DNA of 64,000 nt from UPXZ01 sp964498765. GTDB lineage: Bacteria > Bacteroidota > Bacteroidia > Bacteroidales > Paludibacteraceae. Position numbers and translations under genes: made by a program. Positions 54,290 through 63,549 of the stretch are shown one piece after another. How positions within the stretch are numbered: position 1 is the stretch's first letter; each line of letters begins with the position of its first letter. The notes under the pieces were generated by a model. That model was not told the origin of the DNA. It worked only from the letters and a program-made list of their open reading frames with translations, and did not search any database. The DNA lies in contig CAZCIU010000002.1 of the NCBI GenBank assembly GCA_964498765.1, positions 1 through 64,000 on the forward strand, given 5' to 3'.

Positions 54290-54928
54290 ATGAAAAAGAT
54301 TATTTACGCACTAATGATAGCTTTGATAGCAATGCCGAGCGCTTTTGCACAAAACAACAAAGCAGCGAAAAAAGTAATAAACGACATGGTGAATGTGTTG
54401 GAGAAAAATGCGATTCAAACGAATTTTGGATTGATAGTTCAGGAAGCCAGCTCCAAAAATCAACATAAAATGAACGGAACATTTTTGATGCAAGGCAATA
54501 AATTTGTTTTGAATACGAATGAAATGAAAGTTTATTTTGATGGAACTACGCAATGGGCTTATTCTACCGGAATTAACGAAGTTTCCATTTCTAATCCTAC
54601 AGAAAAAGAGCTTTCTGAAATCAATCCGGTTGCATTACTGCAGGCTTATCGCTCAAAATCGACCATTCGTTTTGCGAAAGCCAATAATGACAAATCGGTT
54701 CACATGATTGAACTGGTTCCAACAAACAAAAATTCGGATTTCAAAAACATTATTGTAAAAGTTGCCAAAGCAACTAATTATCCGCTTTACATCCAAATGA
54801 TTGATAAAAAAGGAAATTTGAGTGCTATTTCGCTGACACAATTCAAAAAAGGAATTAGTACGAACAACAAAACTTTTACGTTCGACTCGACTATCTATAA
54901 AGATATAGAGATAAATGATTTAAGATAA
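54290..54928 (+). CDS. lolA: LolA-like outer-membrane lipoprotein carrier
   Basis: Periplasmic chaperone that carries lipoproteins to the outer membrane. It has 212 residues with a signal peptide (MKKIIYALMIALIAMPSAFAQ) and an unclosed-barrel pattern: MNGTFLMQGNKFVLNTNEMKVYFDG, TQWAYSTGINEVSIS and FTFDSTIYKDIEINDLR. Sequence conservation in this family is low, so the call rests on length, fold pattern and the ftsK neighbour. Confidence 0.82.
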   Translation: MKKIIYALMIALIAMPSAFAQNNKAAKKVINDMVNVLEKNAIQTNFGLIVQEASSKNQHKMNGTFLMQGNKFVLNTNEMKVYFDGTTQWAYSTGINEVSISNPTEKELSEINPVALLQAYRSKSTIRFAKANNDKSVHMIELVPTNKNSDFKNIIVKVAKATNYPLYIQMIDKKGNLSAISLTQFKKGISTNNKTFTFDSTIYKDIEINDLR

Positions 54929-54942
54929 TCATAAAAAAATAT

Positions 54943-54989
54943 TAACTTTGTGCATTGTTATCGTTCGTTCGGTAGCAATGCATTTTTTT
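54943..54989 (+). promoter_or_regulatory. lolA terminator hairpin overlapping a trxB -7 element
   Basis: TAACTTTG (54943-54950) fits the -7 pattern. It is directly followed by TGCATTG (54951-54957), paired with CAATGCA (54976-54982) and a T-run, a good terminator for lolA. The predicted trxB transcript start falls inside the 5' arm of the stem. Confidence 0.55.
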
Positions 54990-55018
54990 GTATAAGTAAT
55001 TAATAAACAAGAATATAT

Positions 55019-55960
55019 ATGAACGAAAAAGTAAGATGCCTGATTATCGGATCGGGTCCTGCCGGCTATACGGCAGCTATTTATGCTTCGAGAGCCAATT
55101 TGTCGCCAGTGATGTACGAAGGTTTGCAGCCGGGTGGACAGTTGACCACAACTACTGACGTGGAGAATTTTCCGGGTTATCCAGAAGGAATTACCGGACC
55201 GGAATTGATGGAAGATTTGAAAAAACAAGCGGTTCGTTTTGGAACGGATGTGCGCTATGGAATTGCTACGGCTACCGATCTTTCTTCGGCTCCATATAAA
55301 ATTACGATTGATAATGAGAAAGTAATTGAAGCTGAAACCGTGATTATTTCTACCGGAGCTACGGCTAAATATTTAGGCATTCCGGACGAAACAAAATATG
55401 CAGGTTCAGGTGTTTCTGCTTGTGCTACTTGCGACGGATTTTTCTATCGCAAACAAAAAGTAGCTGTTGTAGGTGGCGGTGATACGGCTGCTGAAGAAGC
55501 AACTTATCTTTCAAATATCGCCGAGAAAGTTTATTTGATTATTCGTAAAGATCACATGCGTGCTTCTAAAATTATGCAGGAACGTGTGTTGAGCAATCCG
55601 AAAATTGAAGTGCTGTTTGAGCATGAAACGGTTGGTTTGACTGGTGATAAAGTAGTTCAAGGCGCTGATTTGGTGAAACGCCGCGGAAAAGAAGATGAGG
55701 AAAAAGTTCATATTGAGATTGATGGTTTCTTCCTGGCTATTGGACACACGCCTAATTCCGATATTTTCAAACCATATCTTGAAACTGATGAGGTTGGCTA
55801 TATCAAAACCATTCCAGGAACGCCGAAAACTTCCATTCCGGGAGTATTTGCAGCAGGTGATGTGGCAGATCCACATTATCGCCAGGCAGTTACGGCTGCT
55901 GGTACAGGCTGTATGGCAGCTATGGATGCAGAAAGATATCTTTCAGAAAAAGGTTTGTAG
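55019..55960 (+). CDS. trxB: Thioredoxin reductase
   Basis: FAD enzyme that passes electrons from NADPH to thioredoxin. It has 313 residues with IIGSGPAGYTAAIYASRAN (FAD), the redox pair Cys135-Ala-Thr-Cys138 (CATCDGFFY), GGGDTAAEEATYLS (NADPH) and AAGDVADPHYRQAVTAAGTG at the C-terminal FAD site. This system may also serve the two Gpx-like proteins at 34424 and 35136, which is inference. Confidence 0.96.
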   Translation: MNEKVRCLIIGSGPAGYTAAIYASRANLSPVMYEGLQPGGQLTTTTDVENFPGYPEGITGPELMEDLKKQAVRFGTDVRYGIATATDLSSAPYKITIDNEKVIEAETVIISTGATAKYLGIPDETKYAGSGVSACATCDGFFYRKQKVAVVGGGDTAAEEATYLSNIAEKVYLIIRKDHMRASKIMQERVLSNPKIEVLFEHETVGLTGDKVVQGADLVKRRGKEDEEKVHIEIDGFFLAIGHTPNSDIFKPYLETDEVGYIKTIPGTPKTSIPGVFAAGDVADPHYRQAVTAAGTGCMAAMDAERYLSEKGL

Positions 55961-55980
55961 GATCGAACTTATAAAAACGA

Positions 55981-56008
55981 AAAAAAGCAGCGATTACGCT
56001 GCTTTTTT
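55981..56008. terminator. Bidirectional terminator after trxB
   Basis: AAAAAAGCAGCG / CGCTGCTTTTTT with an ATTA loop, between convergent trxB and the small HTH gene. Confidence 0.9.
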
Positions 56009-56011
56009 TTG

Positions 56012-56281
56012 TTAGTCTTCTGTTTTTTCTTCCTCTGCAATTCCCAGCATTCTTTGAGCTACTTTCAAAATTTGAGTATCATCTAACTGCACCAATCCTC
56101 CGTCAGGTCCCGGCTCGATATGTAAGCCAACGCTTTTTCCTTCGTCATAATCCGAACCACCGAAATAATTTTTTACTGTTTCTTTTTCCAGACCAAGTTC
56201 AGCTGCGATCTTGGCCATACTCCCGCTTGGCAGTGCATCTTTGATTTTACGTAACTCGTTGAATGTTATTGTCTTAGTCAT
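56012..56281 (-). CDS. Small helix-turn-helix protein
   Basis: It has 89 residues. The N-terminal half (FNELRKIKDALPSGSMAKIAAELG and LEKETVKNYFGG) resembles a helix-turn-helix that begins with loose similarity to phage-type HTH proteins; the rest (VGLHIEPGPDGGLVQLDDTQ) is not recognised. It is probably DNA-binding. A 14-base inverted repeat lies 58-92 bases upstream (56339-56373) and may be its own operator; that is inference. Confidence 0.7.
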   Translation of the reverse strand: MTKTITFNELRKIKDALPSGSMAKIAAELGLEKETVKNYFGGSDYDEGKSVGLHIEPGPDGGLVQLDDTQILKVAQRMLGIAEEEKTED

Positions 56282-56338
56282 AGCACATAATGTTTTATGG
56301 TTAATAATTTTGTTCCTAGTTTTAACGTGATAAACTTA

Positions 56339-56373
56339 GTACATAATTTTTTAATTTCCAAAAAATAATGTAC
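56339..56373. promoter_or_regulatory. 14-base inverted repeat upstream of the HTH gene
   Basis: GTACATAATTTTTT (56339-56352) and AAAAAATAATGTAC (56360-56373) are inverted copies with one mismatch and a 7-base spacer. The half-sites look like a dimeric regulator site. The stem is AT-rich and has no T-run beyond it. Confidence 0.55.
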
Positions 56374-56441
56374 AAAAAAGTTTAATTTTTTACAATCTGA
56401 TTACAATACGTTCTCATTTATATGATATTCAGGTAATTTGA

Positions 56442-57803
56442 TTACTCTGAGCAGTATTGATTGTAAAATTCTACGATGGTTTCAATTCCTTTGCGATATA
56501 ATTCGATGTGGAAATGCTCATTTGGCGAGTGAATCGCATTGGATTCGAGCCCAAATCCCATTAAAATTGGTCTTACGTTCAGCACATTTTCGAAAGTAGG
56601 AATTACGCCGATACTTCCACCTCTGCGAACCGGAAGCGGACGCTTGCCAAATGCTTTTTCGTACGCTTTTTCGGCTGCTTTGTATTCTTTGGAATCAATC
56701 GGACATACGTAACTTTCTGCGCCGTGCAGGTATGTTACTTTAATATCAATGTGTTTTGGAGCTATTTTTTTTAGGTGCTTTTCTACCAGTTTTGAAATTT
56801 TATCTGATTTCTGATTTGGAACAAGGCGAGCCGAAAGTTTTGCGTAAGCTTTGGACGGAAGCACGGTTTTGCTGCCTTCGCCGGTATATCCGCCCCAAAT
56901 TCCACAAAGATCAAGCGTTGGGCGAATTCCGGTGCGCTCGATAGTAGAGTAGCCTTTTTCTCCGAAAATATGCTCAATTCCCAAATCTTCTTTGTATACT
57001 TCCACATCAAATGGAATTTCAGCAATTAAATCACGCTCTTTTTTGGACACTTTTTCTACATCGTCGTAGAAATTCGGGATAGTAATATTTCCATCTTTGT
57101 CAATTAATTGAGCCAAAATCTTAGACAATTCTGAAATCGGATTTGCTACTGCACCACCAAAAATTCCCGAATGTAAATCGCGATTAGCACCAGTAATTTC
57201 AATTTCCCAATAAGCCAAACCTCGCAGTCCGGTTGTGATGCTTGGTTTGTCGGCTGCCAGCATACTTGTGTCAGAAACCAGAATGGTGTCACAGGCCAGC
57301 ATTTTTTTATTTTTCTTACAGAAATCTTCCAAACTTGGTGAGCCGATTTCTTCTTCTCCTTCCAAAATGAATTTTACGTTGCATTTTAGTTGGTTTGTTT
57401 TTACCAGATATTCAAATGCTTTCGCATGTAGGAAAGATTGTCCTTTGTCATCATCCGCACCGCGCGCATATACTTTTCCGTCGCGGATAGCAGGCTCGAA
57501 TGGCGGAGTTTCCCATAAATCCAGCGGTTCGGCAGGCATCACGTCGTAGTGACCGTAAACCATTATTGTAGGCAGTTTTGGATCCAAAGTTTTTGTGGCG
57601 AAAACCACCGGATTTCCTTTGGTTTCCAGGATTTCAGCCTTATCAACTCCTGCTTCTAAAAGAAGTTTTGTCCACAATTCAGCACATTTTCTGATTTCAT
57701 TTTTTTTGTCGGTATGCGCACTTACGCTTGGAATGCGAATTAAGCTGAAAAGCTCTTCGAAAAAACGATTTTCGTTTTCTTTGATGTAATTTTTGATTTC
57801 CAT
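56442..57803 (-). CDS. M20-family dipeptidase
   Basis: Zinc metallopeptidase that cleaves dipeptides or related compounds in the cytoplasm. It has 453 residues. Metal-binding residues are seen in VYGHYDVMPAEP (His, Asp), EGEEEIGSP (catalytic Glu pair) and the RRGGSIGVIPTF and HSPNEHFHIE segment near the end (last His). The dimerisation lid lies in the middle (about 190-330). The substrate is not known. A -7 element TAAATTTG lies at 57857-57864 on the minus strand. Confidence 0.92.
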   Translation of the reverse strand: MEIKNYIKENENRFFEELFSLIRIPSVSAHTDKKNEIRKCAELWTKLLLEAGVDKAEILETKGNPVVFATKTLDPKLPTIMVYGHYDVMPAEPLDLWETPPFEPAIRDGKVYARGADDDKGQSFLHAKAFEYLVKTNQLKCNVKFILEGEEEIGSPSLEDFCKKNKKMLACDTILVSDTSMLAADKPSITTGLRGLAYWEIEITGANRDLHSGIFGGAVANPISELSKILAQLIDKDGNITIPNFYDDVEKVSKKERDLIAEIPFDVEVYKEDLGIEHIFGEKGYSTIERTGIRPTLDLCGIWGGYTGEGSKTVLPSKAYAKLSARLVPNQKSDKISKLVEKHLKKIAPKHIDIKVTYLHGAESYVCPIDSKEYKAAEKAYEKAFGKRPLPVRRGGSIGVIPTFENVLNVRPILMGFGLESNAIHSPNEHFHIELYRKGIETIVEFYNQYCSE

Positions 57804-58130
57804 GTTTTTGATTAAGAATTATATTATTGTTATTTATTTTTGCACTGTTAAAAGTTCAAATTTAACGAATTGTCAAATATTATTGTTTATACATTTCGAT
57901 TTCTTAAGTATTTTAAAGTTTGGATTCGAACTCAATGTGTAAAAATAGAATAATTATTTAAGTTTTCAGTCTTTTTTTGATAAGTAAATTTGTCAGGTCA
58001 TGCCAAATTAAGTATTTTTGCACACTAAATTTATACAGAATTCGTTTCTTTTTGCACAAATTGCTATTTCAAATAGAAATAAGTGCTTCGCTTTCAAATT
58101 AACCTTAATAAAAAATAATTGAAGGACAAA
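57804..58130. other. Divergent intergenic region between the dipeptidase and wza genes
   Basis: No gene is visible. The region holds the wza promoter (57989-58020) and a minus-strand -7 element TAAATTTG (57857-57864) for the dipeptidase. The bases GGATTCGAACTC near 57913 mimic a tRNA T-loop, but no cloverleaf can be drawn. Confidence 0.65.
57989..58020 (+). promoter_or_regulatory. Bacteroidota-type promoter for the wza-wzc pair
   Basis: TTTG (57989-57992), a 20-base spacer, TATTTTTG (58013-58020). The leader is about 105 bases. Confidence 0.78.
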
Positions 58131-58934
58131 ATGACAAAAAACTATATATACATTTTACTTATCGGTGTAATTTTTATTATTTCCGGTTGTACTTCGCAGA
58201 AAAAACTTGTATATTTTAATCAGTTAGATAAAGAAGATGCTGAAAATATTAACTCTCAAGTAACATTTCAGCATGAATCTAAAATTGTTGTCGGCGATTT
58301 GCTTGGAATTATTGTTTCCGGCAATGATCCTCGCGCAGTCGCTACATTCAACTTGCCTGTAATTTCCAATTATTCTCCTAATTCAGAGCAAATTACTACA
58401 ACTCAGTCACTTCAACCTTATGCAGTTGATATTGATGGAACGATTAATTTTCCGGTTCTTGGAAAATTAAAAGTCGTTGATATGACACGTGTGGAATTAA
58501 TAGACCTTCTCACCAAAAGAATAGGAGAATATGTTCAAAAACCGGTTGTTAATGTTCGGTTCTTAAATTTAGGATTTACAATTTTGGGCGAAGTGAATCG
58601 TCCCGGAAGATTTACGTTCACAGAAAGAACATCGATAATTGATGCACTGGGCATGGCAGGTGATATTACTGTGTATGGAAAAAGAGACAATGTGCTGATT
58701 GCCAGAGAAAATAATGGTAAAAAAGAATTTGCACGGCTGAACATGAATGACCATAGTATTTTCCTTTCTCCTTATTATTATTTGCAGCAAAACGACATTA
58801 TTTATGTTGAACCAAACAACATAAAACAAATAAATTCACAAAGTTTACCTTTGATTTTAACTTCAGTTTCATCGATGGCAACCATTGTAACTTTGGTGTA
58901 TTCAATTTATCAATTTAGTAAAAACTCGCAATAA
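58131..58934 (+). CDS. Wza-like polysaccharide export lipoprotein
   Basis: Forms the outer-membrane or periplasmic export channel for capsule or exopolysaccharide. The start at ATG 58131 gives 267 residues and a lipoprotein signal (YILLIGVIFIISGC, Cys20). A Poly_export (PES) domain (ESKIVVGDLLGIIVSG and IDGTINFPVLGKL) is followed by SLBB-type repeats (FTILGEVNRPGRFTFTERTSIIDALGMAG). A C-terminal membrane helix (PLILTSVSSMATIVTLVYSIY) is present. The wzc-like gene starts 7 bases after the stop. Confidence 0.9.
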   Translation: MTKNYIYILLIGVIFIISGCTSQKKLVYFNQLDKEDAENINSQVTFQHESKIVVGDLLGIIVSGNDPRAVATFNLPVISNYSPNSEQITTTQSLQPYAVDIDGTINFPVLGKLKVVDMTRVELIDLLTKRIGEYVQKPVVNVRFLNLGFTILGEVNRPGRFTFTERTSIIDALGMAGDITVYGKRDNVLIARENNGKKEFARLNMNDHSIFLSPYYYLQQNDIIYVEPNNIKQINSQSLPLILTSVSSMATIVTLVYSIYQFSKNSQ

Positions 58935-58941
58935 CAAAGAA

Positions 58942-61344
58942 ATGCAAAATAACAGCGAAAATAATTCTACTGCAATTCAGAGATTCAAAAATGATGATGC
59001 AATTGATCTGAGAGAATTATTAATGAAATATCTAAGGAAATGGTATTGGTTTGTACTGGCACTAATATTGGCTGTATTTATTGCAACTTTATTTATACTT
59101 TCGACTGTAAATAAGTATGAAATAAAGACAACTTTACTGCTTAGAAACGACAAATCATCCGGTATGGCACAAATGGCGATGATGGATGATTTAGGATTTT
59201 TGGGTGGCGTGTCCAGCGAAGTAGAGGATGAAATTCAGGTTATCAGCTCTAAAAAGTTAATAAATCAAACTATCGACACGCTAAATCTGCAAACTGTCTA
59301 TTATAAGAAAGATAAATTAAGATTTGTAGATTTATATAATGAAACTCCACTGAGATTAAATGTTTCTAAAGAATTTTTGGACACACTTAAAAGATCCTTG
59401 ACATTTACTGTAAAAGAGACCAACGGAACATTTAAATTAAAGGCCACTGATGGCAATATATTTAAGGAAACCTACAGTTTGAAAAATATTGGTCAAGCAT
59501 TTGACACTCCTTATGGGAAGTTGAGTTTTACTGCAAATTCTTTAATCAAAAAGAATTCACAATTTAAAATCATTGTATATCCATCGGATAATTTGATTAA
59601 TAGCTATGGCAATAATATTAAAGTAGCAGCAATTAACAAAAAGTCGAATGCGATACAGATTTCGATGCTTCACTCGCATGTTCAGAAAGCTAAAGATATT
59701 TTGAATATGCTGGTGTATCTGTATAATCAAGACGCTATTTTAGATAAAAATCTTATTGCTTCCAATACGGCCAATTTCATTGAAGATAGGTTGGGATTGA
59801 TTACCAGAGAATTATTCGAAATAGAAAGTGATATTGAAAATTACAAAAGAGGAAATAAACTGACCAATTTATCATCTGAAGCGTCGATTTATTTGCAGTC
59901 GGCAGGCGAATATGAAAAACGCTTGACGGAATTGGAGACTCAGATGAATATGATAAACTATGTAGAAAATTACATCAAAGATCCTAAAAATCAGAATAAT
60001 TTAATTCCTACAAACATCGTAACGTCTGATCTTACGCTCGCCAGATCTATTCAGGAATACAATATTGCTGTGCTTGAAAGAATGAAACTGGCTCAGACTG
60101 CTAATGAAAAAAACCCGGCAGTAATTATGGTTGACGAGCAAATTAAAGCTTTGAAATCGAATGTGTTAGCGAGTGTGAGTAGTGTTAAGTCTGGATTGCA
60201 AATTTCCAGAAACGATGCCTTGAAGAAAGAAAATCAATTTACAAGCAGAATTCAACAAGTGCCAACTCAGGAGCGCCAATTTCTGGAAATTCAAAGACAA
60301 CAAGGAATCAAACAAAATTTATTCTTAGTTTTATCTCAGAAGAGAGAAGAAACTGCGCTAACTCTTGCCAGCACACCGCCAGCGGCCCGAACAATAGACA
60401 GAGCTTTCTCATCAATTTTGCCTGTTGAGCCAAAGAAAATGATAATTTATTTGGTTGCATTGATTTTAGGAATGTTGGTGCCGTTCTTGTTTATTTATAT
60501 CAGAGATATCATCAATAATAAAATTGAAGATTCGCGAGAATTCAAACGTTTAATTCAAGCACCATATTTAGGAAATATCAGCACCAGCCGTGAGAGTGAA
60601 AGGGTAGTGGTGCAGGAAGGAAAAACTACGCCGATTGTTGAGATGTTCCGACAAATCCGCACTAACTTACAATTCTTAGTCGGAGAAACTAAAAATCCGG
60701 TTATTCTGGTGACATCAAGTATCAGCGGTGAAGGTAAATCCTTTACTTCTATCAACTTAGCCATGTCTTTTGCATTGATGAAAAAGAAAGTGGTTTTGGT
60801 TGGATTGGATACTCGAAATCCGATGTTGAGCGAATATATGCACATTCCTAAAAATAACGGAGTTACGCTATATTTGTCAGATAGATCTTATGAATTGAAT
60901 GATATAATTGTAAAATCAGAATTCCATAAGTTTCTGGATGTAATTCCGGCAGGACCAATACCACCTAATCCATCCGAATTGATTATGGGACCAAGATTGG
61001 AAGAGTTGATGGCAAGCCTGAAGGAAATGTATGACTATATCATTGTTGATACGGCTCCGATTGGTGTAGTTTCTGATACTTATTTACTAAATAGAGTAGC
61101 TGATAACTCGATTTATGTAGCCCGCCAAGATTATACGCCTCGCGATGCCACTGAATTAATCAATGAGATTTATCAGGAAAAACGCTTGAAGGGTATGGGA
61201 GTTGTGCTGAATGGAACTCCGGCTTCAACTGGATATGGTTATAGCTACGGCTACGGAACGAAATACAAGTCAAGCCGCGATCCGAAAGTTTCATTTGGCG
61301 ATAAAATCTTTGATTATTTTGAAAAGATAAGAAGCAAAAAGTAA
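58942..61344 (+). CDS. Wzc-like tyrosine autokinase for polysaccharide synthesis
   Basis: Inner-membrane protein that controls chain length and polymerisation by cycles of tyrosine phosphorylation. It has 800 residues: a Wzz-type chain-length domain between two membrane helices (WYWFVLALILAVFIATLFIL and MIIYLVALILGMLVPFLFIYI), coiled coils between, then a BY-kinase domain with Walker A SISGEGKSFTSINLA (about 593), Walker A' KVVLVGLDTRNP and Walker B DYIIVDTAPIG. The C-terminus has the Tyr cluster (GYGYSYGYGTKY) that is phosphorylated in this family. No glycosyltransferase genes follow. Confidence 0.93.
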   Translation: MQNNSENNSTAIQRFKNDDAIDLRELLMKYLRKWYWFVLALILAVFIATLFILSTVNKYEIKTTLLLRNDKSSGMAQMAMMDDLGFLGGVSSEVEDEIQVISSKKLINQTIDTLNLQTVYYKKDKLRFVDLYNETPLRLNVSKEFLDTLKRSLTFTVKETNGTFKLKATDGNIFKETYSLKNIGQAFDTPYGKLSFTANSLIKKNSQFKIIVYPSDNLINSYGNNIKVAAINKKSNAIQISMLHSHVQKAKDILNMLVYLYNQDAILDKNLIASNTANFIEDRLGLITRELFEIESDIENYKRGNKLTNLSSEASIYLQSAGEYEKRLTELETQMNMINYVENYIKDPKNQNNLIPTNIVTSDLTLARSIQEYNIAVLERMKLAQTANEKNPAVIMVDEQIKALKSNVLASVSSVKSGLQISRNDALKKENQFTSRIQQVPTQERQFLEIQRQQGIKQNLFLVLSQKREETALTLASTPPAARTIDRAFSSILPVEPKKMIIYLVALILGMLVPFLFIYIRDIINNKIEDSREFKRLIQAPYLGNISTSRESERVVVQEGKTTPIVEMFRQIRTNLQFLVGETKNPVILVTSSISGEGKSFTSINLAMSFALMKKKVVLVGLDTRNPMLSEYMHIPKNNGVTLYLSDRSYELNDIIVKSEFHKFLDVIPAGPIPPNPSELIMGPRLEELMASLKEMYDYIIVDTAPIGVVSDTYLLNRVADNSIYVARQDYTPRDATELINEIYQEKRLKGMGVVLNGTPASTGYGYSYGYGTKYKSSRDPKVSFGDKIFDYFEKIRSKK

Positions 61345-61383
61345 GTATCAGATTTTTCTGCAAAATTTGAATTAAAATAAAAG

Positions 61384-61424
61384 AATTGGAAACTAGAGTA
61401 ATTTTATAGTTTCCAATTCCTATT
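61384..61424 (+). terminator. Terminator after the wzc-like gene
   Basis: AATTGGAAACTA / TAGTTTCCAATT stem with TATTTTT after it. Confidence 0.85.
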
Positions 61425-61517
61425 TTTAAATAACTTATAATCAGAAGGTAATGTGTTCTTGATGATTTTTTAACAAAATAATATTGAGAATTATATCTTA
61501 GTTTGCTGTGTTTTAAT

Positions 61518-61525
61518 TAATTTTG
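61518..61525 (+). promoter_or_regulatory. -7 promoter element before the TetR gene
   Basis: TAATTTTG matches TAnnTTTG 19 bases before the GTG start at 61545. No -33 element at the usual distance. Confidence 0.5.
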
Positions 61526-61544
61526 CAAACTCAAACTACATTTT

Positions 61545-62150
61545 GTGGAAAATCTTACTCAAAATATCATTCAAACTGCCCATACCAAGTTCATCCAATT
61601 TGGTATTCGCAGCATTTCCATAGATGATATTTGCAATGATCTGCGTATTTCCAAAAAAACATTTTACAAAGTTTTTCCTAAAAAAGAAGATTTGGTGGAT
61701 GCAGTCCTGCAATTTCAATCTTCGCACATTAAGGAAAAGTTTGAAAAGATGGCCAGGCATAAGAATGCGATTGAATCATTGGTATTGATAATCAACGAAG
61801 TAAGAAAAAATACACACGATGATTGTTCTGCCTTTCATTACGACCTTGAAAAATACTATCCTGCATCCTTTGAATTAATCAATGAAAAAAAGAAAATGTG
61901 GATCCGCGAGAGCTTTGTAGAAAATCTTCGTCAAGGAATTGCGGAAGGGTTTTATCGCGAAGATCTGGACATTGAACTAAGTTCCTATTTTCACGCTATT
62001 ATCATTGGTTATTCATACAACGAAATTCTAAAACATAATCCTAAAATTTCGAAAAAGCGCATGACTGATTTTTACATTAATGTTATGGTCAGGCTGATTA
62101 CGAACGAAAAGGGATTGAAATACGTAGAAGAAAACATCAAAAAAGACTAA
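61545..62150 (+). CDS. TetR/AcrR family transcriptional regulator
   Basis: Probable repressor of the efflux genes downstream. It has 201 residues from a GTG start. The N-terminal HTH (about 10-50) reads AHTKFIQFGIRSISIDDICN and LRISKKTFYKVFPKKEDLV, standard for TetR; the C-terminal helical ligand-binding domain is variable. TolC and HlyD-like genes follow at once (20 bases), so it likely controls the whole unit. Confidence 0.92.
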   Translation: MENLTQNIIQTAHTKFIQFGIRSISIDDICNDLRISKKTFYKVFPKKEDLVDAVLQFQSSHIKEKFEKMARHKNAIESLVLIINEVRKNTHDDCSAFHYDLEKYYPASFELINEKKKMWIRESFVENLRQGIAEGFYREDLDIELSSYFHAIIIGYSYNEILKHNPKISKKRMTDFYINVMVRLITNEKGLKYVEENIKKD

Positions 62151-62170
62151 AAGATTATTTATCATAAATT

Positions 62171-63505
62171 ATGAAGAAAATTGGATTATTGATTTTCAGC
62201 CTTTTGGCTGTGAGCGGACTTTATTCGCAAGATACTTTAAGATTGACGTTGCCACAAGCGCTGGAAATTGCATTAAGTGAAAGTCCGACTATCAAAATCG
62301 CCGATAAGGAAATAGAACGTGTGGATTATTCTAAAAAGAGTGCATGGTATGCGCTTATTCCAAACATTGAAGGATCTGCGCAGCATTCACAATTTCTGGT
62401 TCCTGCCAAAATGAGTATGATGGGACAGGTAATGGATTCTCCAACCAGTTTCAATACCAATCTTTCGGCTTCGCTTTCGTTACCGCTTTTTGCGCCTGCG
62501 CTTTGGAAAAGCATTGAAATGACTTCGCTGGATATGCAGATGGCAAACGAAAAAGCCAATGCTTCCAGAGAAACGTTGCGTCAGGAAGTAAGCAAAGCTT
62601 ATTACACGGTTTTGGTAGTGCAAGATTCGTACAAAGTACTTCAGGAAGGATATGAATTGACCAAAAAGAACTATGATTTAGCAAAAAAAGGTTATGAAGT
62701 AGGTGCTTTGGCGGCATACGATTATATTTCTGCAGAAGTTCAATTGAATAATTTACTGCCTAATCTGATGCAAGCCGAAAACGGTATCAATCAAGCTAAA
62801 GCTTATCTGAAAGTCTTGATGGGACTTGATGTGGCAATTCCGCTTAAAGTTTCAAATACGCTTTCGGATTTTGAAGGTAACATTCGTGAAGTGAAAAATC
62901 TGAACGAAATCACCATGGAAAATAACACCGATTTGAGACAATTGGAAATCGGTCATCAGCAATTACTGAAATCCTTGGAGCTTCAACGTACACAACGAAT
63001 GCCAACTTTAGCGGCATTCGGACAATACGGCTACAGCGGAATGGGTAATAAAGAAACTAGTTTGAACTTTGGTGGAATGCCGATAAAAGTAGATGCAAGC
63101 AGCGATTGGTATTCGCAAGGTGTGATTGTTGGTTTGCAACTTCGTGTTCCGATAACCGGAATCTTTACCGGAAAGGTAAAAGAACAACAAATAAAAATTC
63201 AGGAAGAATCGCTGTTATTCCAAAAAGATCAAGCAAAAAATGCTTTGCAATTACAGGCAAATACGGCTTTGGATAATATGAATAAAGCAGTAAAACAAGT
63301 AGAAGCTGCTGAAAATAGCGTGAAACTTTCTACTACGGCTTACGAAATTTCTTCTAAAAGATATGAAAACGGAGCCGGAACTATGCTGGAACTTCAAAAT
63401 GCAGCTTTGGCAATCACACAATCCAAACTTTCCTATCATCAAGCCGTTTCAGACTATCTGAATGCTAAAGCTGATTTGGAAAAAATTTTAGGAAAAGAAA
63501 TTTAA
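62171..63505 (+). CDS. TolC-family outer-membrane efflux protein
   Basis: Outer-membrane channel-tunnel of a tripartite efflux pump. It has 444 residues with a signal peptide (MKKIGLLIFSLLAVSGLYSQ). Two OEP repeats follow: LPQALEIALSESPTIKIADKEIERV and LQLQANTALDNMNKAVKQVEAAENSV, with long coiled helices. It sits between tetR and the HlyD-like adaptor, the usual order for an RND pump. Confidence 0.93.
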   Translation: MKKIGLLIFSLLAVSGLYSQDTLRLTLPQALEIALSESPTIKIADKEIERVDYSKKSAWYALIPNIEGSAQHSQFLVPAKMSMMGQVMDSPTSFNTNLSASLSLPLFAPALWKSIEMTSLDMQMANEKANASRETLRQEVSKAYYTVLVVQDSYKVLQEGYELTKKNYDLAKKGYEVGALAAYDYISAEVQLNNLLPNLMQAENGINQAKAYLKVLMGLDVAIPLKVSNTLSDFEGNIREVKNLNEITMENNTDLRQLEIGHQQLLKSLELQRTQRMPTLAAFGQYGYSGMGNKETSLNFGGMPIKVDASSDWYSQGVIVGLQLRVPITGIFTGKVKEQQIKIQEESLLFQKDQAKNALQLQANTALDNMNKAVKQVEAAENSVKLSTTAYEISSKRYENGAGTMLELQNAALAITQSKLSYHQAVSDYLNAKADLEKILGKEI

Positions 63506-63549
63506 TTTTAGAATAATACAATACATTTTTATATAATAATTTTTAGAAT

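Noticed and set aside
57905..57925. tRNA-like T-loop GGATTCGAACTC
   Set aside because: No acceptor, D or anticodon stems can be drawn around it on either strand.
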